64,000 nt of DNA from Micromonospora violae. Its GTDB lineage: Bacteria; Actinomycetota; Actinomycetes; Mycobacteriales; Micromonosporaceae. Position numbers and translations under genes: made by a program. Shown here piece after piece: positions 1 to 8,637 of this stretch. The stretch lies in the NCBI RefSeq assembly GCF_004217135.1, contig NZ_SHKK01000001.1, positions 7,006,001-7,070,000 on the forward strand. Reading direction: 5' to 3'. The number at the start of each line of letters is the position of its first letter. The stretch's first letter is position 1. The notes below the pieces were generated by a model. That model saw nothing but the letters and a program-made list of their open reading frames with translations, did no database searches and was not told where the DNA came from.

Positions 1-8
1 GCGGGCGC

Positions 9-731
9 GTGCGATTCGAGCATCGCGAAACCGAGACGGATGCCAGCATCGTCGACCGGGTGTGGCGTACCTCCAGCGATGCCGAGGACACCATGACCTC
101 CGCGGCGCGCACCTGCTGCCAATTGATCCTCACGCGCAGGCAGGGGCGCCTGCTCGTCAGCCTGCGCGGGCCGGAGACCAGGGCCACCACCGCCACGGTT
201 CCGCCCGACGCCGAGTTCCTCGGGATCCGGCTCACCCTCGGCACCGTACTGCGGCCGTACCCCGCATCCTCGATCGTCGACGGGTACGCGCCGTTACCCG
301 TGACGGACTCGGGCCGGGTGGTCATCGGCGGCGAGGACTGGGAAGCGCCGACCTACGAGAACGTCGAGCAGTTCGTCCGGCGATTGCGCGACGCCGGTCT
401 GCTGGCGCGATCAACTCTGCGGGTCGACGAGCAACCCGCCGGGCACCCCGAGGGTCACCCCTCTCGACGAACTCTGCAACGCCGGTACCGCGCGGTCACC
501 GGCCTCTCGCACACCGCCGTGACGCAGATCGACCGCGTGAACACCGCGGCCACGATGCTGCGCGAAGGGCTCGGCTGGCCCGCTGTCGTCGAGGCGCTCG
601 GGTACTTCGACCAGGCTCACCTCGCACACGCGCTGCGGCGCTATGTCGGGCGTACCGCGCGGGCACTCCAGGGAGGCGACGACGCGGCCATGTCGTTCCT
701 GTACAAGATCTGCCCACGGCCGGGCAGCTAA
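9..731 (+). CDS. AraC-family transcriptional regulator
   Basis: A 240-residue protein starting at a GTG only eight bases into the window, so a start further upstream cannot be excluded. The last ~90 residues carry an AraC-type double helix-turn-helix: a segment around residues 152-225 with RRTLQRRYRAVTGLS, then RVNTAATMLREG, and the second-helix signature ALGYFDQAHLAHALRRYVG. The first ~110 residues resemble the DUF6597-like sensor half of AraC proteins that sense small molecules, but no ligand is evident. It is followed after 55 bases by a co-directional DHFR/RibD-like reductase, which it may control; that is inference from adjacency only. Family assignment is strong, function unknown. Confidence 0.8.
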   Translation: MRFEHRETETDASIVDRVWRTSSDAEDTMTSAARTCCQLILTRRQGRLLVSLRGPETRATTATVPPDAEFLGIRLTLGTVLRPYPASSIVDGYAPLPVTDSGRVVIGGEDWEAPTYENVEQFVRRLRDAGLLARSTLRVDEQPAGHPEGHPSRRTLQRRYRAVTGLSHTAVTQIDRVNTAATMLREGLGWPAVVEALGYFDQAHLAHALRRYVGRTARALQGGDDAAMSFLYKICPRPGS

Positions 732-786
732 CCTCCGCAGGCCGCTGCCCAGCGGCCGTCCCTGACCGGGTATTCGGAGGTGCACA

Positions 787-1446
787 GTGCTGCTCAGCGT
801 CAACGTCTTCGTCAGCCTCGACGGCGTGATGCAAGGACCGGGAGCCCCCGACGAGGATCGCTCGGGCGGCTTCGACCGTGGCGGATGGCTTGTCCCGCAC
901 GCGTCGGCGGCCACCAGTGAGGTCGTCGAGGGCTGGTTCCGTGAGGCGGACGCGTTCCTCTTCGGCCGCACCAGCTACGGCCTGCTCGGCGGGTACTGGC
1001 CGAAGGTCACCGCCACCGACGACCTGATCGCCACCCAGCTGAACACGCTGCCGAAGTACGTCGTCAGCGAGACGCTGACGGACGACGAGGCCGACTGGAA
1101 CCCGACGACGGTCCTCCGTGGCGGTGTCGTCGACGACGTGCGCCAGCTCAAGGAGCTGCCCGGCCGGGAACTCCAGGTGCACGGCAGCTGGCAGCTCGTG
1201 CAGGCGCTGCACCAGGCCGGACTCGTCGACGTCTACCGGCTGCTCCAGTACCCGGTCGTCGTCGGTGCCGGCAAACGCCTGTTCCCGGACGGATCGCTGC
1301 CCGCGACACTCACCAGCCCCGACGGGGGCAGCCGCGTGCTGGCCGGCGGCATCGTGTCGCTGACACTCACCCCGACGACCCTCGGTGCGATCTCCGCAGG
1401 CGCGTACAGCGTGCAGAGCGGACGGTCGACCGCCGTGCCCAGCTGA
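787..1446 (+). CDS. dihydrofolate reductase / RibD C-terminal family protein
   Basis: A 219-residue cytosolic protein of the RibD_C (DHFR-like) superfamily. The sequence opens with the family pattern NVFVSLDGVMQGPG, followed by FGRTSYGLLGGYW near residue 60, VHGSWQLVQALHQAGLVD near residue 137 and the YPVVVGAGKRLFPDG segment near residue 156, which together form the nucleotide-binding alpha/beta core. GGAGG at 775-779 precedes the GTG start at a good distance. Proteins of this group are mostly uncharacterised NADPH-dependent reductases that are not true folate enzymes; the physiological substrate cannot be read from sequence. It probably shares a transcript with the upstream AraC regulator. 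Confidence 0.85.
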   Translation: MLLSVNVFVSLDGVMQGPGAPDEDRSGGFDRGGWLVPHASAATSEVVEGWFREADAFLFGRTSYGLLGGYWPKVTATDDLIATQLNTLPKYVVSETLTDDEADWNPTTVLRGGVVDDVRQLKELPGRELQVHGSWQLVQALHQAGLVDVYRLLQYPVVVGAGKRLFPDGSLPATLTSPDGGSRVLAGGIVSLTLTPTTLGAISAGAYSVQSGRSTAVPS

Positions 1447-1487
1447 CCCGACGCATCTGGTCCGCGGCGCGGCGCGGCGGGGCCGGC

Positions 1488-2354
1488 TCAGGCCGGGACG
1501 GCGGCGAGCAGCCGGTCGCGCAGCACCGCGGCCCGCTCGGCGAAGGCGCGCTGCGCCGCCGCGTACTCCGCCCGGCCGTCCGGGGTCTCCACCCGCACCG
1601 GCGGGTAGCCCAGTGCCGCCAGGTCGTACGGGCTGGCCCGCATGTCCAACGTGCGGATGTCCCGGGCCAGGTCGAACGCGTCGGCCACCAGTTCCGACGG
1701 CACCAACGGGGACAGCTTGTACGCCCACTTGTACAGGTCCATGTTGGCGTGCAGGCAGCCCGGCTGCTCGAGCGCGTGCTGCGTCTCCCGGGTCGGGGTG
1801 AGCAGGTTCAGCGGCCGGGCCGGCGGGGTGAAGAACCGGAACGCGTCGAAGTGGCTGCACCGCACGCCCCGCTCCTCGACGACCTCGGCGGTGCGCTCCG
1901 CGCTCAGCCGCAACGGCCAGGCGTTGTGCCGCAACTCCTCCCGGGTCTGCCGGTAGACCATCGCCCACTCGTGCATCCCGAAGCAGCCGAAGTGCGGCGC
2001 CCGTCCACGCGTCGCCGCCAGCAGCGAACGGATCCAGGCGATCGACTCGGCGCGCCGCGCGCGTACCCCATCGGTGTCGAGGGTGACCCCGGCGGTGCTG
2101 GCGCGGTAGTCGCGGCCGAACTCGGCCGCATCGGCGTCGCGCAGCTCGACCCCGGCCCCCGGATGCCAACGACGCAGCTGGGCCGGGCGGTGCGAGTAGT
2201 AGGTGAACAGGAAGTCCGCCACCGGATGCCGCTCACCCCGTCGCCGCCGGGCCAGGTGCGGCGTCAGCCAGACATCCACCCGCTCCTCGTGGGCCCGCCG
2301 GCGGGCCTGCCACTGCGCCACGTCGAGCACAGCGGGGGCGAGGGCGGCGGTCAC
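1488..2354 (-). CDS. conserved protein, commonly labelled 3-methyladenine DNA glycosylase
   Basis: A 288-residue soluble protein without signal peptide. It contains the segments HPVADFLFTYYSHRP near residue 40, AQLRRWHPG just after, FGMHEWAMVYRQ near residue 120 and CLHANMDLYKWAYKL near residue 200, a pattern I recognise from actinobacterial proteins that databases name 3-methyladenine DNA glycosylase. I see no HhH-GPD, AlkA or Mpg motif, so that label may be an inherited misannotation. A longer frame reaches 2411, but the start there would lie inside the upstream gene; the GTG at 2354 leaves a 34-base gap to that gene's stop codon and fits homologues better. Actual activity unknown. Confidence 0.7.
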   Translation of the reverse strand: MTAALAPAVLDVAQWQARRRAHEERVDVWLTPHLARRRRGERHPVADFLFTYYSHRPAQLRRWHPGAGVELRDADAAEFGRDYRASTAGVTLDTDGVRARRAESIAWIRSLLAATRGRAPHFGCFGMHEWAMVYRQTREELRHNAWPLRLSAERTAEVVEERGVRCSHFDAFRFFTPPARPLNLLTPTRETQHALEQPGCLHANMDLYKWAYKLSPLVPSELVADAFDLARDIRTLDMRASPYDLAALGYPPVRVETPDGRAEYAAAQRAFAERAAVLRDRLLAAVPA

Positions 2355-2388
2355 GCACCCCAGGGTACGACCGCCGCCCGCGCACCGG

Positions 2389-3849
2389 TCAGGGCATGTG
2401 CACCCGGACACCGGCGGAGAACACCCCGCTGCGCAGCTCCAACTGCTGGGGCGGGTCCCGCCCGTCGACGGTGAAGACCAGCGGCAGCACCATCCGGGTG
2501 CCCGCCGCCATCGGGTCGGCGAAGACGTCCCGCCCCAGGTTCGCCGTGCGGGTGGCCGACTCGTCGGTGCTCACCCAACGCCCGCCCGGCAGGTACGCCC
2601 GTTGCAGCTCGCTGTGCCAGGGCTGGTGATCGCTGGTGACGTTGCGCACACCCACGGTGGCCTCGCAGCGTCGACCCTTGGCCGGCGCGGCACCGCCGCC
2701 GTCGGTCTTCCCGGCGGTACCGGGCGCCCCGCAGATCATCCGGTACACGGTGAACTCGAACGCCGACTCGCGCAGCGGCACACCCAGCGCCCCGGTCACC
2801 CCGGTGCCCCTCCACGCGCCGCTGGTGGGCTGCTTCTCCGTGTCGATCGCCGCGACCTGCCGGGTCGCCGTCCAACCCGCGGTGCCGACGACGCCCGCCA
2901 GCACCACGGCGGCGGCGCCCACCAACATCCAGACCGGTGGGGTACGCCGACGTCGCAGCGGGCTCGGGGCGGCCGGTCGTGGATAGATCGTCCCGGGGCC
3001 ACCCTCGCCGCCGCCGGTGGACAGTGCGGCGGCCGTCACCCGACGCCCGCGCCGACGTCGCCACACCCACACCAGGGCGGCGCTGATCAGCAGCAGGACC
3101 GCCAACCCGGCCAGCAGCACCGGGTAGCGACGCCAGGCCGGCGCCTCGGTCACCTCGGCCGGCGGTGCCGCCGCCGCCTGCCAGGTGGCCGTCGCGCAGT
3201 CGTACGGCCGGCTGCCGTCACTGGTGAACGCGCAGGCCGGCGCGCTCATCGGCCGGCCCGGCGCGGTCGCGGCGAGCGCGGTGCCGAGCGTGGTGGTGCT
3301 GTGTGCGGGCAGCCGCAACCGCCAGGTCACCTCGGTGGCTGACCCGCCGGCCGGGGTGGACCGGCCACCGCCGCTGATCGCGGTCGTCGACGCGCCGGGC
3401 GGCAACTCCTGCCGCACGGTGGTGTCGAGCGGCGAACTGCTCACGTTGCGCACCTGGATCCGGTACCTCGGTGCCGGGCTGTTCTCCGTCGCGACCGTCA
3501 CCGTGACCGGTTGCGGGCGTGCCGACGCCGGTGCCCGGGAGGGCGGTGCCATCGCCGGCGGGGCCGAGGGTGGGGTGGGCTCGGTCACCCGCGCGACCAT
3601 CGCCACCGGTGACGGGGTCGGCAGTGCCGTGGCCGGTGGTTGCGCCGTGGCGTGTGGTGGTGGCGTGGCCGCCGGTGGTGGTGCGACCGTCGGTGGCGGC
3701 GTGGCCGCGGGTGATGGTGTGGCGGCCGGTGGTCGTGACGTGGCCGCCGCCTCCGGAGCCGCCGCGGGCAGGGCCGGCACGGCGGCGAGGATGCCGAGGC
3801 AGTGCACGAACACTGCGAGGGCTCTGTGGTGTCGTGTCGATGCAGGCAT
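2389..3849 (-). CDS. secreted/membrane protein, proline-alanine-rich, two TM segments
   Basis: A 486-residue envelope protein that I do not recognise. An N-terminal signal peptide (residues ~8-32, with hydrophobic core LAVFVHCLGILAAVPAL) is followed by ~75 residues of Pro/Ala/Thr low complexity, a beta-rich extracytoplasmic domain (~115-220, with a segment around RIQVRNVSSSPLDTTVRQ), a first transmembrane helix (~240-262, LLAGLAVLLLISAALVWVW) followed by an Arg-rich stretch, a second helix (~308-328) and a C-terminal domain (~335-486) resembling DUF4352/telokin-like domains. The predicted topology is out-in-out. The proline-rich DNA is a GGT/GTG-biased low-complexity tract. It may be a surface adhesion or sensory protein; function not assignable. 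Confidence 0.75.
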   Translation of the reverse strand: MPASTRHHRALAVFVHCLGILAAVPALPAAAPEAAATSRPPAATPSPAATPPPTVAPPPAATPPPHATAQPPATALPTPSPVAMVARVTEPTPPSAPPAMAPPSRAPASARPQPVTVTVATENSPAPRYRIQVRNVSSSPLDTTVRQELPPGASTTAISGGGRSTPAGGSATEVTWRLRLPAHSTTTLGTALAATAPGRPMSAPACAFTSDGSRPYDCATATWQAAAAPPAEVTEAPAWRRYPVLLAGLAVLLLISAALVWVWRRRRGRRVTAAALSTGGGEGGPGTIYPRPAAPSPLRRRRTPPVWMLVGAAAVVLAGVVGTAGWTATRQVAAIDTEKQPTSGAWRGTGVTGALGVPLRESAFEFTVYRMICGAPGTAGKTDGGGAAPAKGRRCEATVGVRNVTSDHQPWHSELQRAYLPGGRWVSTDESATRTANLGRDVFADPMAAGTRMVLPLVFTVDGRDPPQQLELRSGVFSAGVRVHMP

Positions 3850-4024
3850 ACGAACGAACCTCCGGAAGCCGACGCTAGGGGCGAGCCGCTTCCGTGCGGG
3901 TACGAATTCGGGAAGCCCGCCCGGGTCACCTCCTGCCCCGGTAGGCTGCCGCGCGCTGACGGGTTGAGCACACCCGACCGCCAGTCCTGGCCGGTTGGGG
4001 TGCCCACGGGGCTAGATTGGCCGG

Positions 4025-4828
4025 GTGCGTATCGCTCGTTTCGCCCATGCCAAGGGAATGTCGTTCGGTGCCGTCGAAGGCGAACCAGGGGCCGGGCCAG
4101 AAGCCCTGACCATCGCCGAGATCGAGGGCCACCCGTTCGGCAATCTCACCTTCAGTGGGGCCCGTTGGGCCCTCTCCGACGTCCGGCTGCTGTCGCCGAT
4201 CCTGCCCAGCAAGGTTGTCTGCGTCGGCCGTAACTACGCCGACCACGCCGCCGAGCTGGGCAACGACGTGCCCAAGGAGCCGCTGCTCTTCCTCAAGCCC
4301 TCCACCTCGGTGATCGGGCCCCGGGACGCCATCCGCCTGCCGATCTTCTCCAAGCAGGTCGAGCACGAGGCGGAGCTGGCGGTGGTGATCGGGGCCCCGG
4401 GCGCGCGCCGCGCCGACCGGGCCGCCGCCGAACGCGCCATCTTCGGCTACACCTGCGCCAACGACGTCACCGCTCGGGACCTCCAGCGTTCGGACGGGCA
4501 GTGGACCCGGGCCAAGGGCTTCGACTCGTTCTGCCCGATCGGCCCGTGGATCACCACCGGCCTGGACGTCTCCGACCTGGAGATCCGGTGTGAGGTGGGT
4601 CGCAACCCGGAGGAGATGGAGGTACGCCAACTCGGCCGGACGAAGGACATGGTCTTCGACGTGCCGGGCCTGGTGTCGTACATCTCGCACGTGATGACTC
4701 TGCTGCCCGGCGATGTCGTTCTCACCGGCACTCCAGCGGGGGTTAGCCCGCTTGTCGAGGGGGATACGGTCACCGTGCGGATCGACGGCATCGGCGAGCT
4801 CACCAACCCGGTGGTCCCCGTCGCCTGA
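4025..4828 (+). CDS. fumarylacetoacetate hydrolase (FAH) family protein
   Basis: A 267-residue cytosolic protein matching the FAH fold over residues ~60-265. Visible signatures are VVCVGRNYADHAAELGN (residues ~64-80), the metal-binding EHEAEL segment near residue 119, GYTCANDVTARDLQ near 147 and GDVVLTGTPAGVSPL near 234. The family uses a divalent metal held by two Glu and one Asp to act on 2-oxo-enol or diketone acids (2-hydroxyhepta-2,4-diene-1,7-dioate isomerase-type or oxaloacetate decarboxylase/tautomerase activities). The substrate cannot be decided here. The gene begins with GTG and precedes the tRNA-Gln gene; in mycobacteria the equivalent gene (Rv2993c) is followed by gltX, which is not present at this spot. 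Confidence 0.88.
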   Translation: MRIARFAHAKGMSFGAVEGEPGAGPEALTIAEIEGHPFGNLTFSGARWALSDVRLLSPILPSKVVCVGRNYADHAAELGNDVPKEPLLFLKPSTSVIGPRDAIRLPIFSKQVEHEAELAVVIGAPGARRADRAAAERAIFGYTCANDVTARDLQRSDGQWTRAKGFDSFCPIGPWITTGLDVSDLEIRCEVGRNPEEMEVRQLGRTKDMVFDVPGLVSYISHVMTLLPGDVVLTGTPAGVSPLVEGDTVTVRIDGIGELTNPVVPVA

Positions 4829-4936
4829 TCCGTCTGATGCCCCTGTTTCCGCAGCTCAGAGGCGGTTCGGGGGGATCGGATTTGGCCTGCCGGCACCGGG
4901 AGGGTAAAGTTCACTCCCGGCGCCGCAAGGGGCCAA

Positions 4937-5008
4937 TGGGGTATGGGGTAATTGGCAGCCCGACTGATTCTGGTTCAGTTAGTCTAGGTTCGAGTCCTGG
5001 TACCCCAG
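4937..5008 (+). tRNA. tRNA-Gln (anticodon CTG)
   Basis: A full cloverleaf of 72 nt. The acceptor stem pairs TGGGGTA (4937-4943) with TACCCCA (5001-5007), the anticodon stem pairs ACTGA with TCAGT around the loop TTCTGGT, giving anticodon CTG (reads CAG), and the T loop is TTCGAGT. The discriminator base is G and CCA is not encoded. It is the first of a three-tRNA cluster. Confidence 0.95.
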
Positions 5009-5059
5009 CGCTGCTGGAATTCGTGAGAATTTCAGACGCTGGATTCTGACGGAGTTCGA

Positions 5060-5081
5060 CTCCGCCCCTTCGGGGGCGGAG
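5060..5081 (+). terminator. GC-rich hairpin with TTCG loop after tRNA-Gln
   Basis: CTCCGCCCC (5060-5068) and GGGGCGGAG (5073-5081) form a perfect 9-bp stem closed by a TTCG tetraloop. It lies between tRNA-Gln and tRNA-Glu without a T tract, typical of actinobacterial transcription-end or processing hairpins. Confidence 0.6.
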
Positions 5082-5141
5082 GGTGGTCTTCGGTAGAGTG
5101 CAGCTCCTCCGCCGCTGAGGTGGGGGAGCGAATGTTGTTCT

Positions 5142-5214
5142 GGCCCCGTCGTCTAGCGGCCCAGGACGCCGCCCTCTCAAGGCGGTAGCGCCGGTTCGAA
5201 TCCGGTCGGGGCTA
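5142..5214 (+). tRNA. tRNA-Glu (anticodon CTC), copy 1
   Basis: A 73-nt cloverleaf. The acceptor stem is GGCCCCG with CGGGGCT (closing G-U pair), the anticodon stem CCGCC/GGCGG encloses CTCTCAA so the anticodon is CTC (reads GAG), and the T loop is TTCGAAT. The discriminator is A and no CCA is encoded. An identical copy follows at 5412. Confidence 0.95.
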
Positions 5215-5222
5215 CATCGTGC

Positions 5223-5253
5223 ACAGCCCGTCTCACCTGGTGAGGCGGGCTGT
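5223..5253 (+). terminator. terminator-like hairpin after tRNA-Glu copy 1
   Basis: ACAGCCCG...CGGGCTGT with inner CTCAC/GTGAG pairs forms a long stem around a short loop, followed by TTT. It probably ends or processes the tRNA-Glu transcript. Confidence 0.65.
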
Positions 5254-5411
5254 TTCGTGTCTGCCGCCGGGTCGGTCGCGGGCTGCCCTCGGCCTTCGGT
5301 CCGGCCCCGCCGCCGGGCCAGCCGGTGACCCCGCACCCCGCGCTCGCGCCCGGGTGCGGTGCCGCTAGACTACATTCGCACCGCCCGCGAGGGTGGTGAA
5401 CGGAAAGTTCT

Positions 5412-5484
5412 GGCCCCGTCGTCTAGCGGCCCAGGACGCCGCCCTCTCAAGGCGGTAGCGCCGGTTCGAATCCGGTCGGGGCTA
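5412..5484 (+). tRNA. tRNA-Glu (anticodon CTC), copy 2
   Basis: Base-for-base identical to the gene at 5142-5214 and also preceded by the same GTTCT, indicating a recent or homogenised tandem duplication with a 197-base spacer. Same anticodon CTC. Confidence 0.95.
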
Positions 5485-5489
5485 CAACC

Positions 5490-5522
5490 AAAGGCTCATC
5501 TCGCTACGCGAGGTGAGCCTTT
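5490..5522 (+). terminator. terminator hairpin after tRNA-Glu copy 2
   Basis: AAAGGCTCATCTCG and CGAGGTGAGCCTTT form a 14-bp stem (one G-U type mismatch) around a 5-nt loop, with flanking A and T runs. A good bidirectional terminator closing the tRNA cluster. Confidence 0.75.
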
Positions 5523-5573
5523 CCTCATGCCCGTGGCCCCACCCCACCCGCCCCGCCCCCACCCTCGCCCCGT

Positions 5574-5644
5574 CGATCATGGAGTTGTGGTGCCCGTTTA
5601 GTGCCCTGGCGAGCGCTTTGTCACCCACCACAACTCCATGATCG
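5574..5644. repeat. hairpin repeat family 1, copy A
   Basis: A perfect 19-bp inverted repeat: arm cgatcatggagttgtggtg at 5574-5592 and its exact reverse complement at 5626-5644, separated by a 33-nt loop. A second member with matching arms, the same 33-nt loop length and recognisable loop similarity lies at 21243-21327. It sits between the tRNA cluster and the convergent end of ndgR. No transposase is present, so it resembles a REP/MITE-like passive element. Confidence 0.8.
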
Positions 5645-5683
5645 GCGTGCGGTCCCGGGGGTGGGGACGCCAAAGGTGACGGG

Positions 5684-6370
5684 TCAGAGGCCGGACAGGC
5701 GTTGGCCTGCTCGTACCACCGCCATGGCGTGGCGTTCGCCGGGGCGGCGGCCGAGACGCTCGATCGGGCCGGAGATGCTCACCGAGGCGATCACGCGGCC
5801 GGTGCGGTCCCGGATCGGGGCGGAGACGCTCGCCACACCGGCCTCCCGCTCGGCGACGCTCTGCGCCCAGCCGCGACGGCGTACCTCGGCGAGGGTGCGG
5901 CCGGTGAACTTGCTGCGCGGCAGCAGCGGCATCACCGCCTCCGGTGGCTCCCAGGCGAGCAGGATCTGGGCTGCGGAGCCGGCCGTCATCGGCAGCACCG
6001 AGCCGACCGGCACGGTGTCCCGTAGACCGCTGGCGCGCTCCGCAGCTGCCACGCAGATCCGCTCGTCGGCGCGGCGCAGGTAGAGCTGGGCGCTCTCACC
6101 GGTGGCGTCGCGCAGCGCCGCCAGCAGCGGCTCGGCGGCGGTCAGCAGAACGTCTGGTGCGGCGTTGGCCAGCTCCCCCAGGCGGGGGCCGGGGCGCCAC
6201 CTGCCCTGGGTGTCGCGTACCAGCATCCGGTGGATCTCCAGGGCCTGGGCCAACCGGTGTGCGGTGGCCCGGGGCAGCTTGGTGCGTTCAACGAGTTCGG
6301 CCAGGCTGGCGCCGTCCACGCAGGCGGCCAGGATGACCACCGCCTTGTCGAGAACGCCGACACCGCTCAT
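5684..6370 (-). CDS. ndgR: IclR-family regulator NdgR (leucine/amino-acid control)
   Basis: A 228-residue IclR-family DNA-binding protein. The N-terminal winged helix (residues ~1-60) contains LAELVERTKLPRATAHRLAQ, and the effector domain shows the NdgR-type segments GESAQLYLRRADERICVAA, GLRDTVPVGSVLPM and the C-terminal VSISGPIERL. The gene is divergent from leuC with a 49-base gap, the arrangement conserved in Streptomyces and Mycobacterium, where NdgR activates leuCD and other amino-acid genes. The ATG at 6370 is preferred over an in-frame GTG at 6382. The short shared intergenic region must hold both promoters and the regulator's operator, so autoregulation is likely (inference). Confidence 0.9.
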   Translation of the reverse strand: MSGVGVLDKAVVILAACVDGASLAELVERTKLPRATAHRLAQALEIHRMLVRDTQGRWRPGPRLGELANAAPDVLLTAAEPLLAALRDATGESAQLYLRRADERICVAAAERASGLRDTVPVGSVLPMTAGSAAQILLAWEPPEAVMPLLPRSKFTGRTLAEVRRRGWAQSVAEREAGVASVSAPIRDRTGRVIASVSISGPIERLGRRPGERHAMAVVRAGQRLSGL

Positions 6371-6419
6371 ACTGTGTCCCACAAGCCGAAACTTACCTCC
6401 CAGAATTTAGGATGTCCAG

Positions 6420-7865
6420 ATGGTGGGAGTCACTCCTGAGCCGAGGACCCTGGCCGAGAAGGTCTGGGACGCGCACGTCGTACGGTCCGCCGCTGGTGAG
6501 CCGGACCTGCTCTTCATCGACCTGCACCTGCTGCACGAGGTGACCAGCCCGCAGGCGTTCGACGGGCTGCGGCTCGCCGGGCGCCGGGTGCGTCGTACCG
6601 ACCTGACCCTCGCGACCGAGGACCACAACACACCGACCGGGTACGCCGACCCGGCGTTCCGCCTTCGCCGTGGTGACCTGCTCACCATCGCGGACCCCAC
6701 GTCGCGTACGCAGATCGAGACGTTGCGCCGCAACTGCGCCGAGTTCGGGGTGCGGCTGCACCCGCTCGGCGACGACAACCAGGGCATCGTGCACGTGATC
6801 GGCCCGCAGTTGGGGCTCACCCAGCCGGGCCTGACGATCGTCTGTGGCGACTCGCACACCGCCACCCACGGTGCCTTCGGCGCGCTCGCCTTCGGCATCG
6901 GCACCAGCGAGGTGGAGCACGTGCTGGCCACCCAGACGCTGCCGCAGAGCCGGCCGAAGACGATGGCGGTGAACGTCACCGGTCGCCTGGCGCCCGGCGT
7001 CACCGCCAAGGACCTGGTGCTCGCGCTGATCACGCAGGTCGGCACGGGTGGGGGTCGCGGGCACATCGTCGAGTACCGCGGCGAGGCGATCCGCGCCCTC
7101 TCCATGGAGGGGCGGATGACCATCGCCAACATGTCCATCGAGTGGGGCGCGAAGGCCGGCATGATCGCGCCGGACGAGACCACCTTCGCGTACCTCAAGG
7201 GTCGACCGAACGCGCCGCAGGGCGCGGACTGGGACGCCGCGGTGGCGTGGTGGCGGACGCTGCCCACCGACGAGGGCGCGCGCTTCGACGCCGAGGTGAC
7301 CCTGGACGCCAGTCAGATCACCCCGTTCGTCACCTGGGGCACCAACCCCGGGCAGGGAGCGCCGCTGAGCGCCCCGGTGCCGGACCCGGAGGAGTTCGCC
7401 ACCGACTCGGAGCGCACCGCCGCCCGGCGGGCCCTGGAGTACATGGACCTGCGCCCCGGTACCCCGCTGCGGGAGCTGCCCATCGACGTGGTCTTCGTGG
7501 GGTCCTGCACCAACGGTCGTCTGGAGGACCTGCGGGCCGCCGCCGACGTGTTGCGGGGCCACCGGGTCGCCGACGGCGTCCGGATGCTCGTGGTGCCCGG
7601 CTCCGCCGCCGTCCGTGAGGCCGCCGAGGCCGAAGGGCTGGACAAGGTCTTCGCCGACGCGGGGGCCGAGTGGCGGTTCGCCGGCTGCTCCATGTGTCTG
7701 GGGATGAACCCCGACACGCTGAAGCCGGGCGAGCGTTCCGCCTCCACCTCGAACCGCAACTTCGAGGGCCGTCAGGGCCGGGGTGGGCGTACCCACCTGG
7801 TCTCCCCGCCGGTGGCCGCCGCCACCGCCGTGGTCGGCCGGCTGGCCGCCCCCGCCGACCTGTAG
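6420..7865 (+). CDS. leuC: 3-isopropylmalate dehydratase large subunit LeuC
   Basis: A 481-residue aconitase-superfamily protein that, with LeuD, isomerises 2-isopropylmalate to 3-isopropylmalate in leucine biosynthesis. The iron-sulphur cluster cysteines are visible in [12 protein letters not shown] (near residue 361) and [11 protein letters not shown] (near residues 421-424); upstream signatures include [13 protein letters not shown] and [16 protein letters not shown]. Full family length. A TAGGAT hexamer ends 6 bases before the ATG at 6420, suggesting a nearly leaderless transcript. LeuD follows after 12 bases, so the two are one operon facing ndgR. Confidence 0.97.
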   Translation: MVGVTPEPRTLAEKVWDAHVVRSAAGEPDLLFIDLHLLHEVTSPQAFDGLRLAGRRVRRTDLTLATEDHNTPTGYADPAFRLRRGDLLTIADPTSRTQIETLRRNCAEFGVRLHPLGDDNQGIVHVIGPQLGLTQPGLTIVCGDSHTATHGAFGALAFGIGTSEVEHVLATQTLPQSRPKTMAVNVTGRLAPGVTAKDLVLALITQVGTGGGRGHIVEYRGEAIRALSMEGRMTIANMSIEWGAKAGMIAPDETTFAYLKGRPNAPQGADWDAAVAWWRTLPTDEGARFDAEVTLDASQITPFVTWGTNPGQGAPLSAPVPDPEEFATDSERTAARRALEYMDLRPGTPLRELPIDVVFVGSCTNGRLEDLRAAADVLRGHRVADGVRMLVVPGSAAVREAAEAEGLDKVFADAGAEWRFAGCSMCLGMNPDTLKPGERSASTSNRNFEGRQGRGGRTHLVSPPVAAATAVVGRLAAPADL

Positions 7866-7877
7866 AAGGGACCGACG

Positions 7878-8465
7878 ATGGACAAGTTCACCACCCACAC
7901 CGGCACCGCCGTGCCGCTGCGCCGGTCCAACGTGGACACGGATCAGATCATCCCCGCCGTGTACCTCAAGCGGGTGACCCGGACGGGTTTCGCTGACGGG
8001 CTGTTCAGCGCCTGGCGGGAAGATCCGGCATTCGTGCTCAACGATGAAAACTATTCGGGCGCGTCGATCCTGATCGCCGGCCCGGAGTTCGGCACCGGCT
8101 CCTCCCGGGAGCACGCCGTCTGGGCCCTACGGGACTTCGGCTTCCGCGCGGTGGTGGCTCCGCGCTTCGGTGACATCTTCCGCGGCAACGCCCTCAAGGA
8201 AGGTCTGTTGCCGGTCGAGCTGGAATTGAAAGCCGTCGAAGAGTTGTGGGACCTGGTCGAAGCGGATCCGACCACTGCGGTGACGGTCGACCTGACCGCC
8301 CGCCAGCTCAAGGCGGGGGGTGCGAGCTGGTCGTTCCCGCTGGACGACTTCAGCCGTTGGCGCCTCCTGGAAGGCCTCGACGACATTGGACTCACCCTCC
8401 GGCACGCCGCCGACATCGACACCTACGAGGCGCGCCGACTGCCGTTCCTGCCCTCCGTGGCATAG
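7878..8465 (+). CDS. leuD: 3-isopropylmalate dehydratase small subunit LeuD
   Basis: A 195-residue partner of LeuC providing the swivelling small domain. The N-terminus has [18 protein letters not shown] and residues ~70-85 show the family motif [17 protein letters not shown], followed by [18 protein letters not shown]. Length is typical. Its start is 12 bases after the leuC stop with GAAGGGA just upstream as ribosome binding site. The operon appears to end at the strong hairpin 20 bases downstream, before hupB. Confidence 0.97.
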   Translation: MDKFTTHTGTAVPLRRSNVDTDQIIPAVYLKRVTRTGFADGLFSAWREDPAFVLNDENYSGASILIAGPEFGTGSSREHAVWALRDFGFRAVVAPRFGDIFRGNALKEGLLPVELELKAVEELWDLVEADPTTAVTVDLTARQLKAGGASWSFPLDDFSRWRLLEGLDDIGLTLRHAADIDTYEARRLPFLPSVA

Positions 8466-8485
8466 CCGTTAGGCCACCCGCACAG

Positions 8486-8527
8486 CGGATTTCACCCCCA
8501 TCGGTCCATCCGGTGGGGGTGAATCCG
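8486..8527 (+). terminator. terminator after leuCD
   Basis: CGGATTTCACCCCCATCGG pairs almost perfectly with CCGGTGGGGGTGAATCCG around a 5-nt loop, forming a very stable stem directly after leuD and before the hupB promoter. Confidence 0.8.
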
Positions 8528-8637
8528 TTACGACACAAGGGCTTTTTTCTACCGAATGTTTGTGTCCCGGCAGCACAGGGCATACCGTGCGCGCAGAATG
8601 GCTCGCGACGAGTCAGTTGCACAATCGGGAGGAAGTC

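Noticed and set aside
3600..3760. GGT/GTG-rich tract considered as a simple repeat or recombination site
   Set aside because: It encodes the Pro/Ala/Thr-rich linker of the leftward membrane protein and is explained by coding low complexity.
6393..8114. A 573-codon leftward frame across leuC
   Set aside because: Antisense shadow of leuC; no ribosome site or family similarity.
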